From contig MNCI01023267.1 of the NCBI GenBank assembly GCA_015680685.1, forward strand, positions 274,210-338,209: a stretch of DNA of 64,000 bases. The letters run 5' to 3'. Shown here one piece after another: positions 1-10,842 of the stretch. The translations under genes and the position numbers were made by a program. Position 1 is the first letter of the stretch. Every line of letters begins with the position of its first letter. The notes beneath the pieces were generated by a model that saw nothing but the letters and a program-made list of their open reading frames with translations, did not search any database and was not told where the DNA came from. Source of the DNA: Gnetum montanum. Its lineage: Eukaryota; Streptophyta; Gnetopsida; Gnetales; Gnetaceae.

Positions 1-592
1 TAATATCTTTCTAAGGCCATGTCCAAGGGTTCATGTTGTGCTTGTTTCCATCCTTGGATTTGTTTCCTCAAGGCTAACACTCTTGCGTAGGTTTGATATT
101 TTTTGTTAAAGACCTCTACCATTGTTGACCAGCGTCGTATCGAATTGGTTTTAACGATCTATACCATACTTTATCTTGGTCAACGAGTGTCATAGGAAAG
201 AGCTGAAGTTTTTGCCAATTGTTATCAATGTTATTCCATGTGCAGGCATCATAGAAGGCTAGTAAATGTTGATGCAAATCTAAGTCATAGCCTCCTAAAA
301 ATTTGGGAAAGTTATTTAAATCGAGCCTGGGTAGACGACTCTCTTTACGATGCCTACGTGAGATTCGAACAACCTCTTGTTTTTGCATTAAGCTTGTAGT
401 GGCTAGTGGGGGTTCATCGTCATCTTGTAAGTTATGCATTCATTTCTGGGGATGAAGTTGTTTTTGTTCATGTTTATAAGAAACTCCCACTTCAGGTTGT
501 ATACTCCAATCTTCATCGTCATATAGCTCATTGGTTCTCCAATGAACTTCCTCACTAAATGTGGCGTTATTATTATCTTGTAGGAGAGGCAT
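1..592 (-). pseudogene. gag start of Athila-like element A (continues off the left edge)
   Basis: This is the 5' part of a retrotransposon gag gene read on the minus strand. The start codon is at 592-590, just inside the PBS and leader. The frame runs to a TGA at 442-440, reopens to a TAG at 115-113 and is then displaced: relative to the homologous gag of element B one base is missing near position 145. Shared sequence with B includes the stretch around VWYRSLKP and, past the shift, the W..QAQHEPLDMALERY block typical of Retrotrans_gag domains. Both inner stops are absent from the better copy of each codon in B, so they are decay, not programmed recoding. The remainder of the element lies outside the window. 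Family assignment to Athila rests on the tRNA-Asp type PBS and on the zinc finger seen in copy B. Confidence 0.8.
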
Positions 593-704
593 TGTTGTGT
601 GTGAATTTATGTGACTTTTTATAATTACTTCTTTTTAAGAGATATATTGTTAAGTTCTTTACAGCGACCTTGTATGATATAACTAATCTAGATAACTAGC
701 ACCG

Positions 705-722
705 TCCTCGGCAATGGCGCCA
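705..722 (-). other. Primer binding site of element A, tRNA-Asp type
   Basis: On the minus strand this reads TGGCGCCATTGCCGAGGA, one base inside the LTR end. It differs at two positions, both G-to-A, from TGGCGCCGTTGCCGGGGA, the tRNA-Asp primer site known from Athila elements. It sets the orientation of element A. Confidence 0.85.
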
Positions 723-1068
723 ATGATGAGTGGCGAGGTACCCCTACACTCAACCATACGAATACAAGTGTTTCACGCATGATCCAGTCAAACTTCGCAG
801 ACAGACTAGTTGTGGCATCTAGACAGTTATCCTTAGGTCGTAGTTCGTTGTCTTCCCACCTAGACTAGTGTTATATTTTTCATGTATGGTTTAGTCCAGA
901 TAAGGTGTATGATGTGTTCCTAATCTATGCTACTCCTAAAGGCAATGGAAAATAATATTAACTAATCTAAGCTAGGAGGAAAAGGGTAAGAAAATATAAT
1001 CTAGCCTAAGTGCGATGAGCAACCGATTCCTTGATCAACCGTACACATCTTGGACTTCGTGCACAACT

Positions 1069-1186
1069 ACCATTGGGACTACCAAGTGTAGCTCCTAGGT
1101 ACGCCACTGGGATTACTAAGTGCAGATCCCAAATACGCCACTGGGTTACCAAGCGTAGATCCTGGATACACCACTGGGCTACCAAG
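1069..1186 (-). repeat. 33-bp tandem repeat inside the LTR of element A
   Basis: Four units, each ending in a version of CCACTGGGNTACCAAG on the plus strand (1069-1087, 1104-1120, 1138-1153, 1171-1186). The same motif occurs in fewer copies in the LTRs of B (about 25066-25125), G (about 14797-14845), D (about 48859-48898) and H (about 16519-16560), so the copy number varies between subfamilies. Confidence 0.8.
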
Positions 1187-1395
1187 TAGTCACACTTAAA
1201 TGCTTGTAATCAAGTCGTACTCGTTCCGCGTTCTNCGAATAAAGACACCGTACAATTACATTCACCACACTGCGGGCAGACACGGGAAAAAATCTAACTC
1301 TGGAGGGATCAAACTGCCAGAGCTTCACTACTCTAAAACTGGGATCAGAAATAAGGGAGAGCCACCTCTTATTTATAGATATGGCGGCACACTAT

Positions 1396-1415
1396 GATAT
1401 CGCGTACGCGATATC
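1396..1415 (-). promoter_or_regulatory. 20-bp perfect palindrome in U3 of LTR A, upstream of the TATA box
   Basis: The sequence GATATCGCGTACGCGATATC equals its own reverse complement and lies about 20 bp upstream of the TATA box at 1377-1371 on the minus strand. Related GCGATATCGC units are scattered in U3 of both LTRs of B. It is a plausible site for a dimeric DNA-binding protein or a recombination-prone cruciform; its function is not known. Confidence 0.6.
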
Positions 1416-1476
1416 GTGAGGGAAGATGCAATATCTCGTACTCGATATCGTGACCTATGCGAATCACGTCTCATCA

Positions 1477-1817
1477 ATAGTCATAGCGGACTGGTGGTTA
1501 CCTTGCTTATATAGGGTGCGATGTTGCATGCGTAGCCATGTTGTGTGCCTACAAGATCCTACAAATATCAACTAGCAAGAAAAAAACATCAAGCAACACC
1601 TGTCGTAAACAAGGATGAATGAAAGGAAAGCAATGCAGAAAGTGATAGTTTTAGACCATTTCAGGTCATAGGCTAGTTTAAGGCCTTTTTGGGCCATTCG
1701 TTTTTGTATTTTCATGTTTTATAGTTTTTTTTATGTTTTCAGATGGAATGCGTAAGCTAAGTGGATGGATGCATAAACAAAGTAAAAAAAATATGTGAAC
1801 AAAATGAAATGCTTGAT
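1477..1817. other. Unassigned stretch between elements A and F
   Basis: No reading frame, LTR end or RNA gene is recognisable. The part next to 1818 may be the decayed continuation of the protease-RT linker of element F, since no clear boundary is seen. No reverse transcriptase of F follows, so F is truncated here or has been overwritten. Confidence 0.5.
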
Positions 1818-2510
1818 CTAAGTAAGTAGGAAAAATGTAAATGCATAGGCTAATGTGATATAAATGAGAGTCAAAAATGCATGGGAAGTGGAGGCAAAGG
1901 GCAAGCAGGTGCTTAACATGTTTTTGGCCAAGGAAAAGTCTTGATCATGTAGTTGCTTTCCAACTTGGTGTGGATTAGGAGGTGTGCAGGGCTTAGGGTC
2001 CTCTAGGAGGCTATTGGCTTCAACCACTCATTTGGGTGTGTTGGCCTCAAGCGCTGCATTGGTTGTTATAGGTGTACCACCAAGAAACTCTTCTTCTAAA
2101 ACTTGCACCATGTCTATGTTGTGGATAGTCGAAGATGAAGCATTATCACCATGGATGATAACTTGACCACCTTCGTATGGAAGGTGGATTTCTTGGTGGA
2201 TGGGAGAGGAGATGACCCTTAGTTGGGCTAGCCAAGGCTTGCCTAGAATCATGTTGAAACCTGGCATCTCCTCTATGAAACTAAAATCTGCACTAGTGGG
2301 AAATTGCTCTCCTTCCACAAAGGCTAATTTGATTGTACCCTTGACTATGACACGTGATTTGTTGAAGGATTTTAGACATGTGGTTTTGGTTGGCCTAATT
2401 TCATCTGCCAAGCCTAGCTTGTTGATGATGGAGTACAATACTATGTTTGTTGCTGTACCATCATCAATATGCACTCTATGGATTGTGCACTACCCAACAT
2501 GAATGCTAAT
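1818..2510 (-). pseudogene. Aspartic protease region of Tat-like element F
   Basis: On the minus strand a 148-codon open stretch (2474-2028) reads as a retropepsin-like domain. It has an active-site-like DDGTATN near its start, an internal beta-strand pattern, and the flap-to-end motif MILGKPWL, followed by an IIHGDN-type ending typical of Tat-lineage pol. The expected D(S/T)G triad reads DDG, so activity is doubtful. It lies downstream of the gag at 3219-5327 in the same direction. An open tail (2027-1818) follows in which no domain is recognised. Reverse transcriptase is missing from the window. A plus-strand frame over the same DNA is a shadow. Confidence 0.75.
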
Positions 2511-3218
2511 GGATAGTGGGGCTATAGTGACCTCCCCTTATTCGGGGTTAACTTTGATTGCATTGTCATGAAAGGCTAAGGTTTTTGAACCCAATTCTTA
2601 TGGTGTAGGGGGTAACATCATTGCATAGATGGATGCCTCATCTGTAGGGATATCCTCTGTAATAGGAATGGAGGCCACGATCTGGGCCAATGCTTGGTAG
2701 TGAGTAGATGAGATCATGAAAAGGTTGTACAAGCTCAATGTCGTGTTCTTTTGCTTGAGCATTTCCTTCATCTAGGTTAGTACAACTACAAAGTTCTTGT
2801 TGTTAGCTGTTGTGTTGGTCTTGACTTCCTCCATGTGGCTTGAAAGACAGATCTCTCGGGAAGGGGACTTGGGCTTGGTTTTCTTGGCCTGCTTGGGGGT
2901 AGGGGCCCCAGTGTTTAGTTGTTGTTTCCTAGTTGTGGCCTTTGCTTCAGTCATGGGGGTTGCGAGGTGCTTGTTTGTCCTCTTGCATCACCATTTGGTG
3001 GGCCTACTCGGGTTTCTAGTGGGGTCAACCCTTGAAGGAGGATAGATGGAGATGTTATCCACTATTGGGCTTTGGGTAGGTGAGGGGCCATCATGTTGTG
3101 GCATCCTTATGAAAAATGGTGATTTAGGCAGAGTTTTTGTGTGGGCAACTTGTTGTGGCACCTTGATGACAAAAGGTTGCTTAGCATCATGCTAGTTTAA
3201 CGTCTTAGTAGATGATTG

Positions 3219-5327
3219 TTATGGAACTTTGACTGCAAAGGGTACTGTGGGTGCTCGAGGTGGCACTTTGATAACAAAGAGAGGCCTCTTGCTTGTGGAG
3301 GTGGAGGGGACCCTTACCTTGCTAGAAGGCACATGGAACACAAAAGGTTGTTGTGTAGGTTTAGTCTTACCACCTATGCTAATGGAATTTATGACATAGG
3401 AGGCATCATCTGTGTTGGATTGACTCACTGTGTTGATCACCAGTTGGCCACGTTCTATCATTCTCTGTAGGTCATCCTGCAAAGCATGACACTTGTCTGT
3501 ACTGTGACCAGCCAATTGGTGGTAATGACAGTATTGGTCTAGGTTGAAGTGTTGTGGCACTAGGGAATTGTTTGGTACTACTAAAGCGGGGTTCCTTAGT
3601 AGTTCGCAGTGCCTATCATGTTTTTGGCAAGTAATTGTCGATACGTGTTTGTGTTGTATTTGCCCAGCTTTCAAGAGTTACCCTAGTAGTTTAGAGGGTT
3701 GCACTGGTAGTGGTGTATACTTTGAGCGGTCCTTGCACTGAAAGTTGGATCTTGGGGTAGCCCTTGTCAATGTGGATGAGTTGGTGCTAAAGTTGGCGAT
3801 TTTGTTAGTTGAGGCTTTGGGCTTCTTAGCTATCAGACCCTGGTTGGTTGCTTTTGTGCTTGTGGCTACTGTTATCACTGTTGTGTTTTGCTTGCAAGCA
3901 TGTTGGTTTCTATAGGCCACATAAGTTGGTTCATTGCTAGTTTGTGTTGCTTCCTTTATGCTTTTTTCTTGGAAAAAGGCTTGGCTAAGAGACTTTGGGG
4001 CTAGATAATACAGTTTGGACTTGATGAAGTCATTCACTGCACCTTTGAAGATAGCTAGTAGGTGTGTCTCCACTAAGGGTTCATGCATTTCGTTAAATGC
4101 AGCATTCCAATGTTGGAGGAATTTTGGCATGGGCTCTAGAGGCCCTTGTTTAACTTGCATAAGTTGGTTAAGGGTTGCTTCAGGCTTTAGGTTGTATCTA
4201 AAGCGTGTCACAAAATTTCTTATGAGATCCTCCAAAGAGGAGATTGAGGCCTTGGGAAGTATGTGATACCAGTCCAAGGCCTTGCTAGTGAGTGACATGG
4301 GGAACACACGCATGATGGTGTGTGGCGAAGCTTGAAGGAGTAGGCATTCAGATCAAAATGTGACCAAGTGTGCAATGGGATCTCCTTCTCCATTATACTT
4401 GGTAAATTGAGGAAATTGGGCCCCAATTGGAAGAGTTAGGGGTAGTACCATAGGACTTATGGGATCATCTGTGTAGAAGTCCACCACTTGGATGTTGTCA
4501 AAGGAGGTAGCCTTGAGTTGGTTGATCTCCTCCATCAAGCTTTGGATCAGTTGGAATGCTTGGGATGTGCCAGCCAGTTGCATTGGTTGGGCTTGGGTTG
4601 GTTTCATAGCATAGGGAAGAATTGTTGGTTGTGGAGTTTTCTAGTTTAACATCATAACAGACAGGTGTTGCCAGTTTAACGTCATAGCAGAAGATTGCTG
4701 ATGTAATGGTTGAGCAATGGGTACAGTGATTGGAGTGGTCCACACATGGATGGGTTGGATGAACACCATAGACACTTATGAGATAGGCAGGATGTAGGAT
4801 GCTTGAGTTGTTTGGGGTTGGGAGGTGGCCCCTGCACGAGCATAGTGCTAGGCAAATGCATTAGTTGCTTACGAGGAAGGCTGGATTGACATGGTCATTA
4901 TCTTGGAGGGGATGGCTGGACCAAACCGAGGAGGGGCTGTACTAGGGAGTGGTTGTCGGAAGATGATGTGGAGGGGGCTCTGATGCTTGGAATAGGCCTC
5001 AAACTCATCTTCCTCATTTTGTGAGGCTTCCTCGTAGCTTGTCTTTACATCATGTTTGTTTGCATGGATGAGTTGGGACAACAACTGGTGGTAGGACTCC
5101 ATGAATGGGATTATGTCAAACAAGGAGGGGTTATACTCCCGTCCGTTCCAATGGACTCATTTGTAGTCCTATTTTGCCTCTAAATCAAGGTAATCCATTG
5201 GTAATCTTGCTTTGATTTTGGCACAAACAAAATTGTATTGTTCGTGGCTTAATACGGCATGCTTTGGCTGGATTATGGTATCAAATGTGTTAGACACCAA
5301 TGTGGAAGGTTGATCTAGATTCATATT
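3219..5327 (-). pseudogene. gag of Tat-like element F
   Basis: This gag gene starts near 5327 (minus strand) and is broken by several stops and shifts. Recognisable blocks are an N-terminal segment resembling that of element C, a Retrotrans_gag core containing FTKYNGEGDP and then ALDWYHILPKASISS (about 4450-4150), and a single zinc-knuckle-like block at about 3540-3440 reading CHYHQLAGHSTDKCHALQDD, the short C-H-H-C form typical of Tat elements. The longest open piece is 211 codons (4313-3678). It encodes a capsid-like structural protein for particle assembly. Its 5' leader, PBS and LTR lie to the right at 5330-6820. It is non-functional in this state. Confidence 0.8.
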
Positions 5328-5344
5328 CATAAATCAGGTTGTGA

Positions 5345-5570
5345 AAGTTGCTAGTTGCAGAAAATGGCTAACTCTGAAAATAGCGGAAAAATGAAAAATT
5401 CTGTTAATATCAAGGAAATGGCTAAGTATAGAAATATAGAAAATGGCTAGGTATAACAATGCATAGAAAAAAATGCAAAGTATGGAAATGCAGAAAAAAA
5501 TAAAATGCTAAGTATGAAAATGCAAAAAAATGCTAAGTATGACAACTGCTAAAAATGGCCAACTCCAACA
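5345..5570 (-). repeat. A-rich degenerate tandem repeat in the leader of element F
   Basis: Repeated variants of AAATGGCTAAGTATGGAAATGCAG occur several times between the gag start and the PBS. This fits the low-complexity leaders also seen in elements I and J. No gene is present. Confidence 0.6.
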
Positions 5571-5679
5571 CTACAATGACTACACTGGAGCTTGCTACGC
5601 TATGAGAACTTGTTATGATCTCTAGAACATTTAGAGTTTTGACTAAGTGCTAATCAAAAATGTAGACAGAGATGGTTCA

Positions 5680-5703
5680 GGCCCTCCTTCTAGCACCAAA
5701 AAC
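5680..5703 (-). other. Candidate primer binding site of element F
   Basis: On the minus strand the LTR end ACA is followed by TTTTTGGTGCTAGAAGGAGG. The TGG start and position next to the LTR are as expected for a PBS. Similar sites follow the LTRs of C (32400), I (42364) and a copy ending at 41189. I cannot name the tRNA with confidence. Confidence 0.6.
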
Positions 5704-6820
5704 TGTAGTGACCGAAAACGTTGGTTGCTAGAAACACCAAGAGGTTGTCGGGCGAACAATCTAACCCCGGATCTGTGTGAGGGCCGTGTTGGATAAAATG
5801 GATTCAAGGTGCCCTGAATGGTCTGGTCAATCAGACAGGGACTTAATCGGTGTACAATAACCTTTTTGCAAACAATGATTTTAAATAAAACACCTAGTGA
5901 TAGAATAGAAGAAAACATAATGTGCACAGCAGTAGAAACGTGCTAAAGTGAATAACAAGATAGTGGACACGATTAAGCATTTAACAATTCCAAAAAATAA
6001 ATGTTGTAATAAAAAAGAAAGAGAGTTTGAATAGAAAGATGCATCACCCTAGAAAAGGAGTACAGGTATATAGAATGTACAAAAGGCACAATAGGAGCGC
6101 AATCACAACCTCAGTGGTGTCGGGCTATGAAATTTGATGCTCACTGTGATAAAATATGCCTGCTAGGTCAGTGTGGTATGCTCTGGGTCTCGTTTGCCCA
6201 CGGAGCTAAATGCCAAGATGCCAAAATGCCAAATGCCTTGCTGGTGAAGAAAATAAAAGCTCCCCTTTATTTTCTCCCTCCCCCATTTCAAAAGAGGACG
6301 CAGAGGTATTTATAGGGCTAAGATTAACCCAAAATGTGGATCAGGTGCCACGTGGCAGTGCGGTGAGTGTTGCACTGTAGCGCTACGCTATGCTATGCTA
6401 CATAACGTAGCAGGGTGCAGAAAGTGCCATTGTTCTGACACTTAGAAAAAATCTTGCAAATTTGGCAGTTGGTGTTGTGCTATGCTATGCAACGCTACAT
6501 AGCATAGCAGGGTCTAGAAAGTGCCATCATTCTAACACTTATAAAAGTCTTGCAAATGTGGTAGTTAGTGCTATGCTACACTATGCAGCGTACTAGGCTA
6601 TTATACTATAGCACTACACTATGCACTGTAGCACTACGCTACATTGTAGTGCTATGCTACGCACTGTAGCGCTATGCTACATAGCATAGCAAGGTGTTAC
6701 ACTATAGCGCTATGCTACGCTACGCTACATAGTGTAGCAGGGTGTAGAAAGTGCCATCGCTCTGACACTTAGAAAAATCTTCAGTCGAGATGTTGAGACC
6801 TGAAATTTTGTGGTGTTTCA
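5704..6820 (-). mobile_element. 5' LTR of Tat-like element F
   Basis: Read on the minus strand this 1117-bp LTR begins TGAAACACC and ends GGTCACTACA. The LTR of element C also begins TGAAACACC (24300), and its last 150 bp or so (to 32399) align with this one. A TATA box (TATAAATA) is at 6314-6307. Its U3 contains an array of self-complementary GCTATGCTACG-type hairpins. Its outer end at 6820 abuts sequence of element G that continues without a gap relative to the homologous part of D, so F inserted into G. Confidence 0.75.
6365..6780 (-). repeat. Tandem array of GCTATGCTACG hairpins in U3 of LTR F
   Basis: Several near-palindromic blocks built from TAGC, ATGC and TACG units (such as GCTACATAGCATAGC) alternate with a spacer of about 60 bp (AGAAAGTGCCAT...CTGACACTTA, at about 6418, 6516 and 6748). 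The same kind of hairpin is in the split LTR of C (24590-24675, 31330-31366, 31449-31530). Confidence 0.7.
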
Positions 6821-7510
6821 CCCTCATTGACACCTATGGTTGTAAACCCTACTACTATCTCTTCTGAAATGTTCGTCAAGTTACCTTCAAACTAAAGCAC
6901 TTCCTAGTTGCACATCATCATGTTGATCCATGTGGTCATTAATTAGATTAAGGATAGTTATCTTCCTAAGAAGAGATTTAATCTTGGGAGTCCCCTTATT
7001 TATTTATAGATTATTAGAAATGACCCATGCAAGGCTCTTTTGGACTCAGGTTTTAGAGTTAACTTGATTTCACAAGAGATGTACAAAGCTTAGAACTTGC
7101 CTCCCTTGGAAAAGAGCAATATTAGACTAGAGCTAGCAGACCAATCCATCACTATTCCTTTAGAATTCATGGAAGACATCATGACCACCATTTGTGGATG
7201 GTTATATCTTGCCGATTTCTTAGTAATCTATGTGGAGAATGGTAAGGAGGAATTCCCTATCATCATGGGAAAATAATGGCTAACTATTATTGATGCACGA
7301 TTCAGGATAAAAGATTTCTCCTTGAAAATATCCAAGAAGAATGAATTTGGTAAGATTGAGAAAAAGCAAGTTCTATGTATCACATACAACAACATAGGGT
7401 GCCATTGCATGCAAAGACTATGTACTGTAAAAAGCACATCACTTATAGCATGCAATTAGTGTGTAGACTTCACAGAAATCCAAAGGTGCCTGTATGCAGT
7501 AACAACTAAC
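6821..7510 (+). pseudogene. End of gag and protease of Athila-like element G
   Basis: From 6990 the translation follows the protease of element D: an active-site block LLDSG near 7045, then LPPLEKSNIRLELADQSI, and a GK.WL block near 7270. Stops are scattered throughout. The first 170 bp are the proline-rich linker before the protease. Gag itself is missing because element F is inserted at 6820. The domain would mature Gag-Pol. It is non-functional here. Confidence 0.75.
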
Positions 7511-7599
7511 TAGGAGGACACTTAGTGACTAATAATTGAAAGAGAGGCTAGCTCAATAATGTGCATGGAACTAGTTGAGAGCCTCACAAGCTCTTATGT

Positions 7600-9240
7600 G
7601 GAGAGCATGAATCAATTGGAGCATATCCATCACTAACTCTCTAGAGAGTTGGAGATTCTAGAGACCTTTAAGTAGGAGCCCCTTGAATTAAAGGCTCTAT
7701 TGGTAGAAATGAAATATGTGTTTTTAAACAATGGCAAGCCAGTAATTATCAATGCTATACATTCTTCTAAAAAAAGAATAAGTTTTTCAAAGTTATCAAC
7801 AAATGGTCATGAGCTCATTGGAATTGATCCAAGAAATATGTTAGCAGAAGAATATATATTGACTTCTCCATCAAACCAAAAAGGTAGTTGCAATAATGCT
7901 TGCACCCAAACCTCAAGCAGATTATTAAGGAAGAGATTGAACAACTCCTCAAGGCAAGGTTCATTTTTTCCATTGCAGATAGTGAGTGGGTTAGCCCATT
8001 TGTTATTGTGTCAAAGAAAGGAGGAAAGTAAAGGATCTATATAGACTTTAGGCTATTGAACATGGTTACTTATAAAGATCACTTTGCATTGCCATTTGTG
8101 GACCAAGTGTTGGATGTGTTCATGGGGCATTGCTACTATACCTTTTTGGATGGTTATAGTGGTTCTAATCAAATCTAGATTGCACTAGAGGACTAGGCTA
8201 AGAAAACATTCACATGTCCCTTGGGGACTTTTGCATACAGAAAGATGCCCTTTTGCCTATGAAATGCTCTTGTTACATTTTAACGATTGGTCCTCAACAT
8301 CTTCCAACAAAAAATTGGTAGTGGGGTAGAAGTGTTCATGGATGACTTCTCTACCTATGAGGCTACCCTTGAGAAAGCCTTGGACTACCTTGAGCATGTG
8401 CTTCAATGATGTGTAGAAACTAACTTGAGGCTTAATTGGCAAAAGAGCCATCTGATGGTCCAAGAGATCATTGTCTTGGAGCATTGAATTTCAACAAAAG
8501 GGATCGAGGTAGACCTGGAAAAAATAAGGGTCACCCAAGGAATAACTAGACAACCAAAGACTATCAAAGATATGAATTTATACCTTAGATACATTGGTTA
8601 TTATAGGCCCTTCATTGAGAACTTCTTAAACATCGTCAAGCTGTTGGTGGAGTTGATAAAGAAAGATGCACCATTCATCTCAACCAAGGAATGCAAGCAT
8701 GCATTCTAGCAACTTAAGCATAAGCTTGTAGAAACTCCCATTCTACGAGCACTAGACTAGTCTAGACCATTCCATATTATGATGGATGCATCAAACTATG
8801 CCTTGGGATCTATAATTACATAAATGAATTATAAAAAATGTCCATACTACATCCAATGTGTAAGCAAGATCATTGTGGGTGCACAACTTAACTACACCAC
8901 CACTGAAAAGGAGCTTATGGCAGTTGTGTATACATTGGAAAAATTTAGGCGCCATGTGCTTGGATATAAAGTGTTTGTGCACATTGATCATAGTACCATC
9001 TAGTTCCTAATGAACAAGCCAATAATGAGCCCCCATGTCATACAATGGCTAGTGATCCTTTAAGAGTTTGATCTAACCATGGTGGATTGAAAGGGGACCA
9101 AAAATATGATAGTTGATCACTTATCTCAATTGAGATGGGATAGTAAAGAGGAGGAGAGTCCACTATCAGATCAATTCCCTAATGAACTCCTCTTTGATGG
9201 TGTTGTTAATGAATAAGATCCCAAAAGAATGAACTAGTAC
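7600..9240 (+). pseudogene. Reverse transcriptase and RNase H of element G
   Basis: The fingers/palm region starts near 7905 (KQIIKEEIEQLLKARF), followed by the WVSPFV.VSKKGG block and the DGYSG block near 8150. The catalytic box reads FMDDF (about 8337), the F/Y-x-D-D motif. RNase H begins near 8770 with MMDASNYAL and keeps the acidic residues in DAS, EKELMAVV, HIDHS and VDHLSQL. Many stops lie where copy D or the consensus has CAA, CAG or TGG. Together these domains would copy element RNA into DNA in the cytoplasmic particle. G is otherwise a typical Athila order of RT, RNase H, then integrase. Confidence 0.85.
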
Positions 9241-9259
9241 AACAACATCTTCTCTTATC

Positions 9260-10413
9260 TACTTATAAAGAAGATGCCACAGGAGTGGGACCTAAAGAAG
9301 AAATAATAATTTCTTCACCAAGCCAAGCACTTCATAGAGATCAATGACAACCTCTACAAGGTTTGCATAGATGGCCTAGTACGATGGTGTGTACCTAATG
9401 ATGACCAGCTTCAAGTCCTCTAGGATGCTCATGAATGCCCTTGTGGCCACCATGATCCTAGGTGGTGAATGACCATTAAGATCCTCATGGTAGGATATTA
9501 CTAGCCAATAATATTCAATGATGTCCATCAATTCTTCTACTCCTACGATAGTTGTCAATGAGATGAAGAGATGACTATGCATATGGAAGGGCCTCAACAG
9601 TGGATCCATCCACTAGAACCTTTTGATCTTTGGGGGATCGATTTCATGGGACCCATCATTCCTATGTCTAATGGAAAGGCCTACATTATTGTGGTTGTTG
9701 ACTATTGCACAAAATGGGTTGAAGCTGTGGCCGTCATTGATTGTTCATCATCTACGGTGGCTTGGTTTGTATAAAAATATGTTGTAAACATGTTTGATGT
9801 ACCATGGGCACTTATTTTTTATAATGGGACACATTTCATGGATGCCACTTTTTGAAAGCTCATGCAACGCTTAGGAGTTAAACATAAATTAATAACTCCA
9901 TACCACCCCCAAGCCAATGATCAAGCTAAAGTTACCAATAGGGAAATAACCAAAATATTGACTCACATGGTTAGTAAATATAGAAAGGACTGGAGCAACA
10001 AACTCAACAATGTCATTTGGACCTATCATTCAACATGGAAGCTTCCTATTAGGTACTCTTCCTATGAGTTAGTGTACAGAAAACCACCATCACTTCCAAT
10101 CCAAGCTAAACTCTATACACTTTCAACAACTTGTGACCTTGACTTAGACTTGAGTCTAGCCCAAAAATAAAAATGGATGAATCTCAATGTGCTAGATGAG
10201 AATTGATTAGTGGACTTTTCATCAAATGAAGTGCATAAGACACATAGTAAGCAATGTCATGACCTCAAGATTAGGAAGGTAAATTTTCAACCAAGAGATA
10301 AGGTGTTCTATTGGAACCCCATGCACATGCCTCTTCTCATGAATGTATTGATGGGTTCATTTAGTAAATGGTCAAAATTCTATAATGATTTCTTTGGTGA
10401 TTTGATTTTCTAA
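9260..10413 (+). pseudogene. Integrase of element G (catalytic residues changed)
   Basis: A damaged HHCC zinc domain (about 9400-9560) precedes the core. WGIDFMGP carries the first Asp (near 9637). The second catalytic block reads FYNGTHF (near 9816), Tyr instead of Asp. The third reads YHPQANDQAKVTNREI (near 9901), Lys where the catalytic Glu is expected. A C-terminal region with LRNRKVNFQ-like and VFYWNP blocks follows. Open pieces are 67, 102 and 67 codons. The protein would insert the DNA copy into the host chromosome; with these changes it cannot be active. Confidence 0.85.
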
Positions 10414-10467
10414 TGATCCACAACCATTAATCATCCTTGGGGTTTACAGAATCCTTGGTTTGAGGGC

Positions 10468-10518
10468 ATGCAAGGGCATTAAGAATATGAGCTTGCTATG
10501 GGGAGGATCCACTTGCAT
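10468..10518 (+). ncRNA. Conserved RNA hairpin (copy G)
   Basis: ATGCAAG (10468-10474) pairs with CTTGCAT (10512-10518). Between them are a conserved GGCAT and GGGGAGGATCCA. The equivalent in B changes two stem pairs on both sides. It resembles, in position and in the GGGAGG...CCCA core, a motif I recall after pol in angiosperm Athila elements. Its function is unknown. Confidence 0.6.
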
Positions 10519-10783
10519 ACTCCTTGGTTGGGATGGTTAAGCTTCTTATCTTTTAGCCATTTTTCTTTCAAACCTTATGTTTTCCACTACGATGCATCTA
10601 GTTTTTGCATTCCTTGGCACATAAATTTCCTAAGAAATCTCCATTCAACACATATTTCTAGCCCTCTTTAAGCATTCATCCTCATTATAGGCTTTTCTAG
10701 CTTCATCTAAACTCCAATTTCATACCAAAACCCCATTTCTGAACTTAGTTTTTAATGTTGAAAAATTTTGTTTTTCAATTGCA

Positions 10784-10842
10784 TTGACACATCTTTGTCG
10801 ATGTAATTGGATTCATCGACGTAGCATAAAAATTCTATATAT
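10784..10842 (+). promoter_or_regulatory. Internal U3-like promoter copy in element G
   Basis: TTGACACATC (10784-10793), an inverted repeat TCGATG/CATCGA (10798-10803 and 10814-10819) and TATATAT (10836-10842) repeat the order found in U3 of this element's own 3' LTR: TTGACACATC (14398-14407), a GATGCATCGATGC palindrome and TATATA (14456-14461). It lies about 450 bp before ORF3. Confidence 0.55.

Larger units (their letters stand above)
724..1476 (-). mobile_element. 5' LTR of Athila-like element A
   Basis: Read on the minus strand this 753-bp LTR starts TGATGAG and ends CTCATCA, so its ends form the short inverted repeat TGATG/CATCA. It aligns along most of its length with the 5' LTR of element B at 24712-25466. 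Inside are a TATA box (TATAAAT, 1377-1371), a perfect 20-bp palindrome at 1396-1415, and four units of a 33-bp tandem repeat at 1069-1186. The LTR ends one base before the PBS. Compared with the B copy it lacks about 145 bp at the single ambiguous base (1235). The outer flank begins at 1477; the matching target duplication would be off the window. Confidence 0.85.

Noticed and set aside
1069-1186. Regularly spaced short repeats that could suggest a CRISPR-like array
   Set aside because: The spacers are also similar to one another, the array lies inside an LTR, and the genome is a plant's.
2797-3045. Plus-strand frame with a hydrophobic stretch, possible membrane protein
   Set aside because: It is the reverse of the decayed gag-protease region of element F; the composition reflects the opposite strand.
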